DNA from: CAKAHY01 sp963522175
Lineage (GTDB): Bacteria > Bacillota > Clostridia > Lachnospirales > Lachnospiraceae
NCBI GenBank assembly: GCA_963522175.1
Contig: CAUQXC010000011.1
Coordinates: 1-58,353 of the forward strand
Direction of reading: 5' to 3'
Length of the DNA: 58,353 bases
A program made the position numbers and the translations under genes. This document shows, one piece after another, positions 8,765 through 15,851 of this stretch. Numbering within the stretch: position 1 is the first letter of the stretch; the number at the start of each line of letters is the position of its first letter. The notes beneath the pieces were generated by a model, which did not search any database, was not told the origin of the DNA, and saw only the letters and a list, made by a program, of their open reading frames with translations.

Positions 8765-9766
8765 TTATTCTCCTTTTATAAGATTATATTTTACATATAT
8801 TATTCTCGGTTTTTCCGTATTCTTAATAATCTTCATAAGTAAACGCATTCCCTCATAGCCTTTTCTTATCATATTCTGGTCTATGGTGGCTATTCTCGGC
8901 TTAATGTAATTTAAAAGCTGTATACCGTCAAAGCCCGTGACAAGAAAGTCCTCATCAAGACTGTAGCCTAAGTCTTCTATTGCCCTTACGGCGGCAACAG
9001 CCATAAGATCGCTCATGCATATAAAAGCTCTGCCCTTTGTTTTTTTGTGCTTTTCTATATATGCCTTCACGTTTTTATAAGCCAAGTCCTCATCAAATCT
9101 GCAATCCAGAATATCAACGACTTCATCCGGAATGTTCTTATCCTTAAGCGCTTTTTTAAAACCCTTATACCTGTCAAGAGTAACCGAAGCTTCATCCTTT
9201 CCTTTTACAAGAACAGGCTGTGAAAAACCCTTCTCTACGGCATAGTTCGTAATCTCTCTGAACGCTTCAACCTCATTTGTCAATACGGAGGCGCTCATCT
9301 TGCCTTCCAGCCTTATATCTATTCCCACACAAGGTATATCCGTATGTTTAATTTCTTCAAGATAAGGGTCTCCGATCTTTAGACCGGCAAGTATAACCCC
9401 CGAAAGACTGTACTGTCTGCAAAATTCGGACAGTTTCTGCCTTGCCTGCATCTCGGATGAAATGCCGTACATGGCAATGGTCATATTTTTTCCTTGTATA
9501 TATGAATTAAGACCCTTTAACACATTTCCCGTAAACTCGTCCATAGGGCTGTTACTGCCAAGTCCCGAAATAAGTATGGCAACATTTTCCTTCCTTTTTG
9601 ATGAAAGGTTTCTTGCACTTTGACTTGGTCTGTAACCGAGATTTTGTGCTATATCTATTATCTTTTTTCTCGTATTTTCTCCCACATCGTTATAATCATT
9701 TAAAGCACGCGATACGGTGCTCACGGAAACCCCCGCCGCCTTAGCCACATCTTTTATGGATACCAC
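8765..9766 (-). CDS. LacI-family regulator of the alpha-glucoside operon
   Basis: A 333-residue repressor with an N-terminal helix-turn-helix (IKDVAKAAGVSVSTVSRALN, residues 3-22), a hinge helix near residue 50 (SQSARNLSS) and a periplasmic-binding-protein-like sugar sensor. It is the first gene of the operon it probably controls: the binding protein gene starts 24 bp later. A LacI-type palindrome lies between its promoter and its start codon, so it should regulate itself together with the transport and hydrolase genes. The effector is probably an imported disaccharide or sugar phosphate (inference). Confidence 0.92.
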   Translation of the reverse strand: MVSIKDVAKAAGVSVSTVSRALNDYNDVGENTRKKIIDIAQNLGYRPSQSARNLSSKRKENVAILISGLGSNSPMDEFTGNVLKGLNSYIQGKNMTIAMYGISSEMQARQKLSEFCRQYSLSGVILAGLKIGDPYLEEIKHTDIPCVGIDIRLEGKMSASVLTNEVEAFREITNYAVEKGFSQPVLVKGKDEASVTLDRYKGFKKALKDKNIPDEVVDILDCRFDEDLAYKNVKAYIEKHKKTKGRAFICMSDLMAVAAVRAIEDLGYSLDEDFLVTGFDGIQLLNYIKPRIATIDQNMIRKGYEGMRLLMKIIKNTEKPRIIYVKYNLIKGE

Positions 9767-9796
9767 ATCAAAATATTCTCCTTATTTTTTAACTAC

Positions 9797-9810
9797 CGAA
9801 AACGTTTTTG
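9797..9810. promoter_or_regulatory. LacI/CcpA-type operator
   Basis: CGAAAACGTTTTTG is a near-perfect palindrome centred on CG at 9803-9804, the hallmark of LacI/GalR-family operators. It lies at about +3 to +16 of the predicted transcript and 31 bp before the lacI start codon. CcpA could also bind it. Confidence 0.75.
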
Positions 9811-9819
9811 TTCCTTTCA

Positions 9820-9848
9820 ATGATACTACTTACACATAAACGGGTCAA
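9820..9848 (-). promoter_or_regulatory. Sigma-A promoter of the alpha-glucoside operon
   Basis: On the minus strand, TTGACC (9843-9848) and TATCAT (9820-9825) are separated by exactly 17 bp. Transcription would start near 9813, directly ahead of the operator. The rest of the gap between lacI and sodA (9849-9977) is AT-rich with no gene seen. Confidence 0.8.
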
Positions 9849-9977
9849 TATAATATTAATGTCCGAGCTTATTTTTGTTGTTTTATACAAATATGACCCT
9901 TCATTTTTGTTAAGTTTTACCGATAAACTTTGGTATTCAAAGTTTTTATTTCTAAGGATTTTCTCTTCCATCTTATA

Positions 9978-10006
9978 TTGCATAAAAGTAAATTGTGTGC
10001 TATACT
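9978..10006 (+). promoter_or_regulatory. Promoter of superoxide dismutase gene
   Basis: TTGCAT (9978-9983), a 17-bp spacer and the extended -10 element TGC-TATACT (10001-10006). Predicted start is near 10012. Confidence 0.65.
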
Positions 10007-10009
10007 TCA

Positions 10010-10040
10010 AATAATTCATACTTAATAACTATGAATTATT
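10010..10040 (+). promoter_or_regulatory. Inverted repeat at the start of the sod transcript
   Basis: AATAATTCATA (10010-10020) and TATGAATTATT (10030-10040) are perfect 11-bp arms around 9 nt. The repeat sits on the predicted transcription start, so it may be a repressor operator or a 5' hairpin. It is not a textbook PerR box. Confidence 0.55.
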
Positions 10041-10123
10041 GAGAAATATCAAAATATTTTTACCTTTTTTGTTTATAAAAAGGTTTGCAACAGATAAACT
10101 ATTTTAAAAGGAGAATTTTAATT

Positions 10124-10765
10124 ATGTACGAACAAATCAAATTGGACTACGCATTCGACGCTTTGGAACCCCACATCGATGCTCTTACTATGGAAACTCA
10201 TTATTCCAAGCATCACGCAGCTTATACAAAGAACTTAAATGACAGAGCTGTGGCTTCGGGATTTGAAGGCAAGCCTATCGAGATTATTCTTGCTCATTGG
10301 AAGAAAAAAGCGCCTGAAAAGAGCGATGCCGCAGCGGTAAGAAATAACGGCGGCGGTTACTATAATCATAACCTTTACTTCGGACATTTGTCACCTAACG
10401 GTGGAGGTGTACCCGGCGGAGTTTTAGCTGATAAGATAAACGAGACTTTCGGCAGTTTTGAGAGCTTTAAAGAGAAAATCAGTGCAGCGGCGGCAGGACA
10501 GTTCGGTTCGGGTTGGGCTTTCCTCAGCACCGACAGAAACGGAAGCTTAAGCATCAGCGCTTGCCCTAATCAGGACAATCCTATACTTGAAACCGAGGGA
10601 GAACTTACTCCTATACTTGCGATAGACGTTTGGGAGCATGCTTACTATCTTAAGTACAAGAATTTAAGAGCAAGCTATATTGAGGCTTTATTCAATGTTC
10701 TCGACTGGAACAAGATAGCAAAGAACTACGACGAGGCTTTACATAATAACGTTTTATATAAATAA
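10124..10765 (+). CDS. sodA: Superoxide dismutase, Mn type
   Basis: A 213-residue Fe/Mn-family superoxide dismutase, cytosolic, converting superoxide to hydrogen peroxide and oxygen. Metal ligands are readable as His26 (THYSKHH), His82 (GYYNHNLYF), Asp168 and His172 (DVWEHAYY). The signature NNGGG before His82 and the Gln150 in CPNQDNP follow the manganese-type pattern; iron-type enzymes carry the gating Gln near the second ligand instead. The ATG at 10124 was chosen because AAGGAG lies 10 nt upstream; the longer frame has none. It is a single-gene unit with its own promoter. Such an enzyme in an anaerobe fits exposure to oxygen on mucosal or oral surfaces. Confidence 0.93.
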   Translation: MYEQIKLDYAFDALEPHIDALTMETHYSKHHAAYTKNLNDRAVASGFEGKPIEIILAHWKKKAPEKSDAAAVRNNGGGYYNHNLYFGHLSPNGGGVPGGVLADKINETFGSFESFKEKISAAAAGQFGSGWAFLSTDRNGSLSISACPNQDNPILETEGELTPILAIDVWEHAYYLKYKNLRASYIEALFNVLDWNKIAKNYDEALHNNVLYK

Positions 10766-10930
10766 ACCCAGATTATTCATGACAAAGCCGTAAAAGTGGC
10801 TGAAAGCCACATAATTACTGTGTTTTAACAAAATATTGCTTTCACTTATTAAGTGAAGAAAAAAAAGGGCGTACATTTGTGGTAAAATTAAGGTGCTAAA
10901 ACTTAACAAAATTACACAAAGGAGCCCTTT

Positions 10931-11788
10931 ATGAGTATTGTAAACACCTTATCACTTGAAAGCAATAGAAAAATTAAAATTAATTTCGATGGAGGCGATT
11001 TATCCTCCGATGCAGGCTTACTTCTTATAAAAGAATTCGTAAGTAAACTTGGCATTGATAAACTTTTCAGTCAATCATTTAAGACCAATGATTCTGCATT
11101 ATTCCGTTATCACACTGATAAAGAAAACCTTCTTCAGATGAACTTACAAATGATCCTGTGTTTAAAGCAGTGCTAAATGAAGGCACTTTAATCACAACCG
11201 ACCATTTCAAGATTTCATAATCGAATGGATAGGGATTCTCTGAAACAGTTCCTTTCTATAAACTAAATCCTTCAAAAGAAAGTTTATAGCATTCAGATGC
11301 CTGAAGCTATCATTTTAGATTTGGACTCAACACTTCTTAATGCCTATGGTAAACAGGAAGGCAGAGCATTTAACTTCCACTATCAAAGTAACGGTTACCA
11401 TCCACTTGTTTGCTATGATGGACTCACAGGAGATTATGCTGTAGTTTATGGTGAATTCATGTATCAGGCAGGTCCTTGGCATTATGAAAGACATATTGTC
11501 TGTAAAGTTGAAAAACCTGAAAACCAAATGACTTACATGTATACACTCATTGTTACAAATATGGAGTCATCCCCTGAATATCTTATCAAGTTCTATTGCA
11601 AAAGAGGCTTGATGGAAAACTTCATAAAGTAAAGTAAAACAGGTTTTGACTTTGCTTCTGTCAGCATTCATACAAGAATTGTAAATGCCAACAGGCTTCA
11701 AATACATGCACTTGCTTATAACATATTCAATTGGTTTAGGCGATTGGCATTATCTGCAAGCTATGTATACAGCTTAAATAACAACTAA
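10931..11788 (+). pseudogene. IS1380-family transposase, broken
   Basis: Three transposase pieces in one direction. The first (10931-11176) is an N-terminus ending soon after FRYHTDKENLLQM. The second (11297-11632) carries the DDE-type strand LDLDSTLLNAYGKQEGRAFN and the YHPLVCYDGLTGD block typical of IS1380 transposases. The third (about 11643-11788) is the C-terminal helix block with SIHTRIVNANRLQIHALAYN. Stops, frameshifts and at least one internal deletion separate them. GGAG precedes the first ATG. It cannot make an active transposase. Confidence 0.85.
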
Positions 11789-11828
11789 TAATGAACCTTG
11801 ACAGCTTGAGAACTACTTGTAAATGTTA

Positions 11829-11943
11829 CCTAGGGGAAGTCTGCCCATTTTTAGGTGTATTAAGTCAGTTACAGCGTCATGGATTAAGTTTAAAGATTTA
11901 TAGCACGGTAATTAACTTAAATATTGTACCGTGAATAATGCAG
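11829..11943 (+). repeat. 115-bp direct repeat, copy A (IS1380 3' end)
   Basis: Begins CTAGGGGAAGTCTGCCC and ends AATAATGCAGG. It is identical to 13812-13926 except for one base (AAGATT versus AATATT). It contains a hairpin with arms CACGGTA (11903-11909) and TACCGTG (11926-11932). Confidence 0.93.
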
Positions 11944-11977
11944 GTTAAATATTGCATTTCATAGAATCGGTAACTAG

Positions 11978-12110
11978 AAAAAAGACAACTTGCATGGTAA
12001 AATAAAAATGCCCAAACAATAAATAACCTGCAAAGGAATCCTTTATAAGTATTGTAAATATGTTAACCATGAGTAGCAATAGAAAAATTAAAATTTCTTT
12101 CTTCAAATTC
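11978..12110 (+). mobile_element. Degenerate left end of a second IS1380-like copy
   Basis: This stretch aligns with the left end of copy 1 (10861-10990). Shared pieces include AAAAAAG, TGGTAAAAT, CAAAGGA-TCCTTTAT and GTAGCAATAGAAAAATTAAA. The transposase start codon has changed from ATG to ATA, and coding similarity fades after about 12140. From 12140 to 12291 no gene is seen. Confidence 0.7.
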
Positions 12111-12291
12111 CGGGCTGCTCCTAATAAAGGTTATTTTCCTTTTAAGTGGATAAATCTGCCTTTAAAAGAAAGTCTTTGATAAAAAAACTTATTTTTCAAT
12201 AAAACTCAAGGGTAGGGATGATGTATTGTGATTTTTATTTATTGTAAATAATTTGGGTTTAAATATATCATAAAAACAAGAGGGGGTTAAA

Positions 12292-12795
12292 ATGAAGCAG
12301 AATCATCAGTCGAACTTGGAAACACATGATAATTTATCGCATGATAAATCACAGGCTGTATTTAATAAAGATTTATTAATTGGGAGAAGTTACCGTTTTT
12401 ACTCTGCGAGCGGAAGTAACATATTTAGTTTGACCAATTCAAAAATAAGAAGTGATGTTTGTATAGGAGAGGATAGGATTTATATTTCAATTATACCAAA
12501 GAAGTTTAATAGAGTGCCGGAGATACTGTTACAAGACATAAGTGCTGTATCCGTTTCAAATGTATTAAACGGATACAATACATTTTGGGTAGTTGTTACA
12601 GCGATAATCGGATTTTTTTATCCTCTGTTTTTTGTCTGCCCTGTATTGATTTTATTATTTTTAAGACATAGTAAGATCTCAATATATCAAAGGAATAATA
12701 CCAAGGCTATAATCTACTCAAAGAATAAAAAAGAAGCAGAAAGTTTTTGCAATGATCTTAAGCAATTAGCCGGTATTAAGACAAGGCAGGGTTAA
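12292..12795 (+). CDS. Hypothetical membrane protein, PH-like layout
   Basis: A 167-residue protein with a polar N-terminus (1-30), a beta-rich region (about 31-93), a hydrophobic hairpin (about 97-125) and a second beta/alpha region (126-160). A soluble beta domain split by a membrane hairpin resembles bacterial PH-domain membrane proteins, but I do not recognise a named family. GAGGGGG lies 6 nt before the ATG. A weak promoter (TTGTAA, 18 bp, TATCAT) may lie at about 12242-12271. It sits between the two IS remnants, so it may be a passenger gene. Confidence 0.6.
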   Translation: MKQNHQSNLETHDNLSHDKSQAVFNKDLLIGRSYRFYSASGSNIFSLTNSKIRSDVCIGEDRIYISIIPKKFNRVPEILLQDISAVSVSNVLNGYNTFWVVVTAIIGFFYPLFFVCPVLILLFLRHSKISIYQRNNTKAIIYSKNKKEAESFCNDLKQLAGIKTRQG

Positions 12796-12964
12796 GGATA
12801 AGTATATAGTAAATGTTATAAACAAAGTCTTTGGATTATAGTACAATTGCAAGAAATAAATAATAAGAAAGAGACTTGATTTAAGAGATATGAATTGGTA
12901 ATCTTAGTAGGTAGTCATATGGTTTATTAATATAGAACAATATTTCTATAGAAAGGAAGTGCTT

Positions 12965-13615
12965 ATGAGAAATATTAAAGTGTTATTATTATTACCGGTA
13001 TTTGCAATATTTTTCACAATGAATGCTTATGCAGGGACTTGGATACAGGATAATAAGGGTTGGTGGTATGACCAAGGCAACGGAACATGGCCTTCCAACT
13101 CATGGCAATGGATAGATGGTAATTCAGACGGTACGGCAGAGTGTTATTATTTTGATAAATTCGGGTACTGTATGATAAATACAATAACTCCTGATAATTA
13201 CCATGTTAATGCTTCGGGTGCATGGATTGAAAATAATATAGTGCAAACCAAGAAAGTAGATGTTGCCGATACAAGATACACCTTACTGAACGGTACTATA
13301 CGTGTATTGAAATATAATGAAGTTCTTGCGGTACAGGGAATTAATGATCCTAATCCGAATTCTTCTATAGACAGAGACAAAGATTTTATATTATTTATAT
13401 TGGATATGCCACAAGCACTTACATGTAAGACTATAGACGGTGGCTCTTATTCTCGAACTGTTAAGGTACTTTCGTTAAATGATTTACCGGATATAAAAGC
13501 ATATAACGGACAGCATGTAAAAGCAGGGTTTGATTTGAATGTTGCTTATTGGCCAAGTGACACCTCATTACCGCTTGGAGCACCGGTAATTAATGATATG
13601 TATATAGATAAATAA
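12965..13615 (+). CDS. Secreted protein with choline-binding-type repeats
   Basis: A 216-residue exported protein. The signal peptide (1-23) ends in AYA before GTW. Residues 24-90 hold imperfect cell-wall-binding repeats (GTWIQDNKGWWYDQG, WQWIDGN, YYFDKFGYC, NASGAWIENN) of the choline-binding type. Residues 95-216 are a beta-rich domain I do not recognise. The ATG at 12965 has AAGGAAG just upstream; an in-frame GTG six bases earlier lies inside that site and was rejected. It probably binds wall or surface polymers. It shares repeat style with the protein at 35513-36520. Confidence 0.75.
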   Translation: MRNIKVLLLLPVFAIFFTMNAYAGTWIQDNKGWWYDQGNGTWPSNSWQWIDGNSDGTAECYYFDKFGYCMINTITPDNYHVNASGAWIENNIVQTKKVDVADTRYTLLNGTIRVLKYNEVLAVQGINDPNPNSSIDRDKDFILFILDMPQALTCKTIDGGSYSRTVKVLSLNDLPDIKAYNGQHVKAGFDLNVAYWPSDTSLPLGAPVINDMYIDK

Positions 13616-13725
13616 AATTCTCTTTATTAAGTAGTATATTTATTTTAAGTCTATTGGCACTTATAATCATATTTTTAAGGCTGATAGAAGCCATGTAAAA
13701 AACATATTTGGATCCACAACTCATA

Positions 13726-13796
13726 AAGGACTTCTTAGCAGGTAAATTATTGTTTAATAACTTTTATTTTACCCTGTAAGTTGTCCTTTTTCTATT
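13726..13796 (+). terminator. Imperfect terminator after the secreted protein gene
   Basis: Arms 13726-13746 and 13768-13788 pair with two internal mismatched patches and are followed by CTTTTTCTATTT. The stretch 13616-13725 between stop codon and hairpin holds no gene that I can see. Confidence 0.5.
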
Positions 13797-13811
13797 TAAT
13801 TATTCGATACA

Positions 13812-13926
13812 CTAGGGGAAGTCTGCCCATTTTTAGGTGTATTAAGTCAGTTACAGCGTCATGGATTAAGTTTAAATATTTATAGCACGGTAATTAACTT
13901 AAATATTGTACCGTGAATAATGCAGG
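13812..13926 (+). repeat. 115-bp direct repeat, copy B (IS1380 3' end)
   Basis: Second copy of the repeat at 11829-11943, with one mismatch and the same orientation. No transposase sequence precedes it here; instead the two passenger genes lie between this copy and the degenerate left end at 11978. Confidence 0.93.
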
Positions 13927-13937
13927 ATAAAATATTC

Positions 13938-13982
13938 GGGCGTGTAAAAAATGAAAAATCATTTCTTACACGCCCTTTTTTA
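13938..13982. terminator. Strong hairpin between IS end and small ORF
   Basis: GGGCGTGTAA (13938-13947) pairs with TTACACGCCC (13966-13975), with a second inner stem, then a run of T on the plus strand. It can stop plus-strand transcription leaving the repeat, and the minus-strand small ORF ends 18 bp away, so it may serve both. Confidence 0.75.
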
Positions 13983-13993
13983 AGCTTTTCAGC

Positions 13994-14107
13994 TTACTCT
14001 GCGATAACCTTAGGTTTATGTTTTGATGTGATATTATGACCTGTAATCATACACATTACCATTGCAACCATTGCCACAACTGCCCAAAATTGATGTTTCT
14101 TTAACAT
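13994..14107 (-). CDS. Small membrane peptide, 37 residues
   Basis: A 37-residue peptide starting MLKKHQFWAV and ending KPKVIAE, with one hydrophobic helix (about residues 7-22) and a basic, His-rich tail. It has a GAGGAGG ribosome binding site 7 nt before the ATG, its own promoter (TTTACA, 17 bp, TATTAT) and a hairpin downstream, so a real gene is likely despite its size. Its topology suggests N-in with a short outside tail or the reverse; I cannot decide. It does not overlap other genes. Function unknown; it could be a regulator or subunit of a membrane complex. Confidence 0.7.
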   Translation of the reverse strand: MLKKHQFWAVVAMVAMVMCMITGHNITSKHKPKVIAE

Positions 14108-14144
14108 ATTAAGACCTCCTCTGCTATTAAATTCCTCTGTCTTA

Positions 14145-14173
14145 ATAATAGCCGTAAAGTATGCTTTTGTAAA
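14145..14173 (-). promoter_or_regulatory. Promoter of the 37-residue peptide gene
   Basis: Minus strand TTTACA (14168-14173), 17 bp, TATTAT (14145-14150). The predicted start is near 14138, about 30 nt before the ATG. Confidence 0.65.
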
Positions 14174-14199
14174 CAGTATTGGCTATTTATCTCCCAAGC

Positions 14200-14835
14200 T
14201 TACAAAAAATATCTTCTCATACCTTCCAAAAGGTAGGAACCGGCGAGCGCTCCCTGGTCGGGGATTCCTTTTGCCTTGGCTGCAAAAACAACAGCCTTTC
14301 CGTATTTAGGTAACATATCTTTCGTTGCCTCAACACCCTTTTTGCTTCCCGAAACGGCGGCTTCCATTATTTCTTCAAGACTTTTTCCGGCTTCATAGGC
14401 TTCATTTGCAGCTTCATAAGCAGGATAAATAGAATCCAAAAGAGTTCTCTCTCCTATCTCACATTTCCCTCTTTTTTTAATTCCCTCCGCATAACCGGAA
14501 AGGAAGTCCACAAGCTCCCCCCTGCCTATAGACTTTTTATCCTTAAGCCTTTTTCCTCCCTCCATCAGTCCGCTCGACATAAGCGTTCCCATAGTGGAAG
14601 GGACTACACTTGCCATCTTCATGCCCGCCTTTACCAAGGTCATACCTACATTATTCTCGTCCATATTATCGCGAATCAAGGTCGGCAACTCTCCAAAGCC
14701 CTTACTCATGGTAAGACCTAAATCTCCGTCTCCCATGTTTGCATCCATTTCGCAAAGCTCATCCTTTTTTTCGGAAAATATATCGCTCACACCCATAAAG
14801 AGCTTAGGAAGCTCTTTTGCTGAAATCTCTTCCAT
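14200..14835 (-). CDS. dhaL: Dihydroxyacetone kinase L-subunit-like protein
   Basis: A 211-residue all-helical DhaL-fold protein, the nucleotide or ADP-carrying half of a two-component keto-sugar kinase. Mg-binding aspartates are in MGDGDLGLTM, where the family usually reads GDGDHG: the His is replaced by Leu. The phosphate loop reads PSTMGTLMSSGL rather than the usual GGSSGPLYG. Both changes suggest a divergent subfamily. It follows the DhaK-like gene by 9 bp with AGGAGG upstream and is the last gene of the operon. No DhaM phosphotransferase gene is in the window, so ATP-driven action or a DhaM encoded elsewhere is possible. Classical dihydroxyacetone is not a safe substrate guess. Confidence 0.85.
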   Translation of the reverse strand: MEEISAKELPKLFMGVSDIFSEKKDELCEMDANMGDGDLGLTMSKGFGELPTLIRDNMDENNVGMTLVKAGMKMASVVPSTMGTLMSSGLMEGGKRLKDKKSIGRGELVDFLSGYAEGIKKRGKCEIGERTLLDSIYPAYEAANEAYEAGKSLEEIMEAAVSGSKKGVEATKDMLPKYGKAVVFAAKAKGIPDQGALAGSYLLEGMRRYFL

Positions 14836-14844
14836 GTAACCCTC

Positions 14845-15837
14845 CTATTTCTGTGTATAAAACGGCGTATCCACAGGTAAATCTATAAGAACTTTCATCT
14901 CATCGTCCACTTTGCAAAGAGAAATCGAAGCTCCCGCCATTTCCATGCTGGTTGCATATTCTCCCACAAATGTTCTGTAAATCTTTATTCCTTTTTCTTT
15001 TATCAGATTCGTTACATCATTGGACAGTATATAAAGCTCCTCAAGGCTTGTAGCTCCCAGACCGTTTATAAGCAGGCAAACCTCATCGCCGCCTTTTAAT
15101 CCCAAGCCTTTTTCTATTTCTTCAAAAGCTTCCTTTGCAAGCTCCGCCGAAGTTTTTACCGCTCCGTTCCAAACTCCCGGCTCTCCGTGTATACCCATTC
15201 CGAAAGCCATCTCGTTTTCTCCCAGCTTAAAGTTGCTGTGTCCAAGCTCGGGTATAATGCAAGGAGTAAGTGCAAATCCCACCGTTCCGGTGTTTTCTTT
15301 TGCTTTTCTTGCAGCTTCGTAAACCTCGTCAAGGCTTCCCATAAGGCTTGCCTTCGCACCTGCGCACTTATACATAAAGAAAATGCCCGCTACACCTCTT
15401 CTTGTATTTATATCCTTACTTGAAAGCAGATCGTCCGCTCCGACTATACTCCTTGTTTTAATATCTTCCATTTCAAGAAATTCCGCCGCCATATCGAAAT
15501 TCATTATATCGCCGGTGTAATTTCCGTACAAAAACAAGGTACCCGCTCCCTCATCCACCTGTCTCGTAACATTGGCTATTTGCTCCGACGAAGGGGACTG
15601 GAATACTCCGCCTACACCACAGCCGTCAAGCAGTCCCTCGCCTACATAGCCGAGGAAAAGCGGTAAATGCCCCGTTCCGCCGCCTGTTACTATTGCAACC
15701 TTGCCCTTTTTTTCCTTAACGGCACAGTAACATCTCAAATCATCATTTACATAACAAACCTTATCCGAATGAGCCGCATATATACCCTTTAACATATCAT
15801 CGGTATAGTTTTCAGGTAAATTTATTATCTTCTTCAT
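14845..15837 (-). CDS. dhaK: Dihydroxyacetone kinase K-subunit-like protein
   Basis: A 330-residue DhaK-fold substrate-binding kinase subunit. The substrate is normally held as a hemiaminal on a conserved His; here GIHGEPG gives His217. The phosphate-site loop GGGTGHLPLFLGYVG differs from the usual GGGSGHEPAHAGYVG, and GEYATSMEMAG closes the fold. The second of two tandem ATGs (15837) sits at the better distance from AAAGGGG. It lies between the FucU-like mutarotase and the DhaL-like gene in one operon. Family members also phosphorylate erythrulose, apulose and other ketoses, so with MtnK and MtnA upstream the substrate may be a larger ketose or its phosphate (inference). Confidence 0.87.
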   Translation of the reverse strand: MKKIINLPENYTDDMLKGIYAAHSDKVCYVNDDLRCYCAVKEKKGKVAIVTGGGTGHLPLFLGYVGEGLLDGCGVGGVFQSPSSEQIANVTRQVDEGAGTLFLYGNYTGDIMNFDMAAEFLEMEDIKTRSIVGADDLLSSKDINTRRGVAGIFFMYKCAGAKASLMGSLDEVYEAARKAKENTGTVGFALTPCIIPELGHSNFKLGENEMAFGMGIHGEPGVWNGAVKTSAELAKEAFEEIEKGLGLKGGDEVCLLINGLGATSLEELYILSNDVTNLIKEKGIKIYRTFVGEYATSMEMAGASISLCKVDDEMKVLIDLPVDTPFYTQK

Positions 15838-15851
15838 CATAGACCCCTTTC

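Larger units (their letters stand above)
10861..11943 (+). mobile_element. Decayed IS1380-family element, copy 1
   Basis: A remnant from the AT-rich 5' leader, through the broken transposase gene, to a 115-bp 3' non-coding end (11829-11943). Internal deletions leave the element too short for an intact IS1380 element (usually about 1.6-1.7 kb). Terminal inverted repeats and target duplications could not be set by eye. Confidence 0.65.

Noticed and set aside
10795..10810. Six-bp hairpin GTGGCT/AGCCAC after sodA as a terminator.
   Set aside because: The stem is short and no run of T follows on the plus strand.
10841..10857. Palindrome TTCACTTATTAAGTGAA next to the IS remnant as its terminal inverted repeat or target site.
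   Set aside because: No matching copy at the other end of the element was found, so the element ends cannot be fixed from it.
11177..11296. A separate small gene between the transposase pieces.
   Set aside because: It is stop-rich and fits a deleted part of the transposase.
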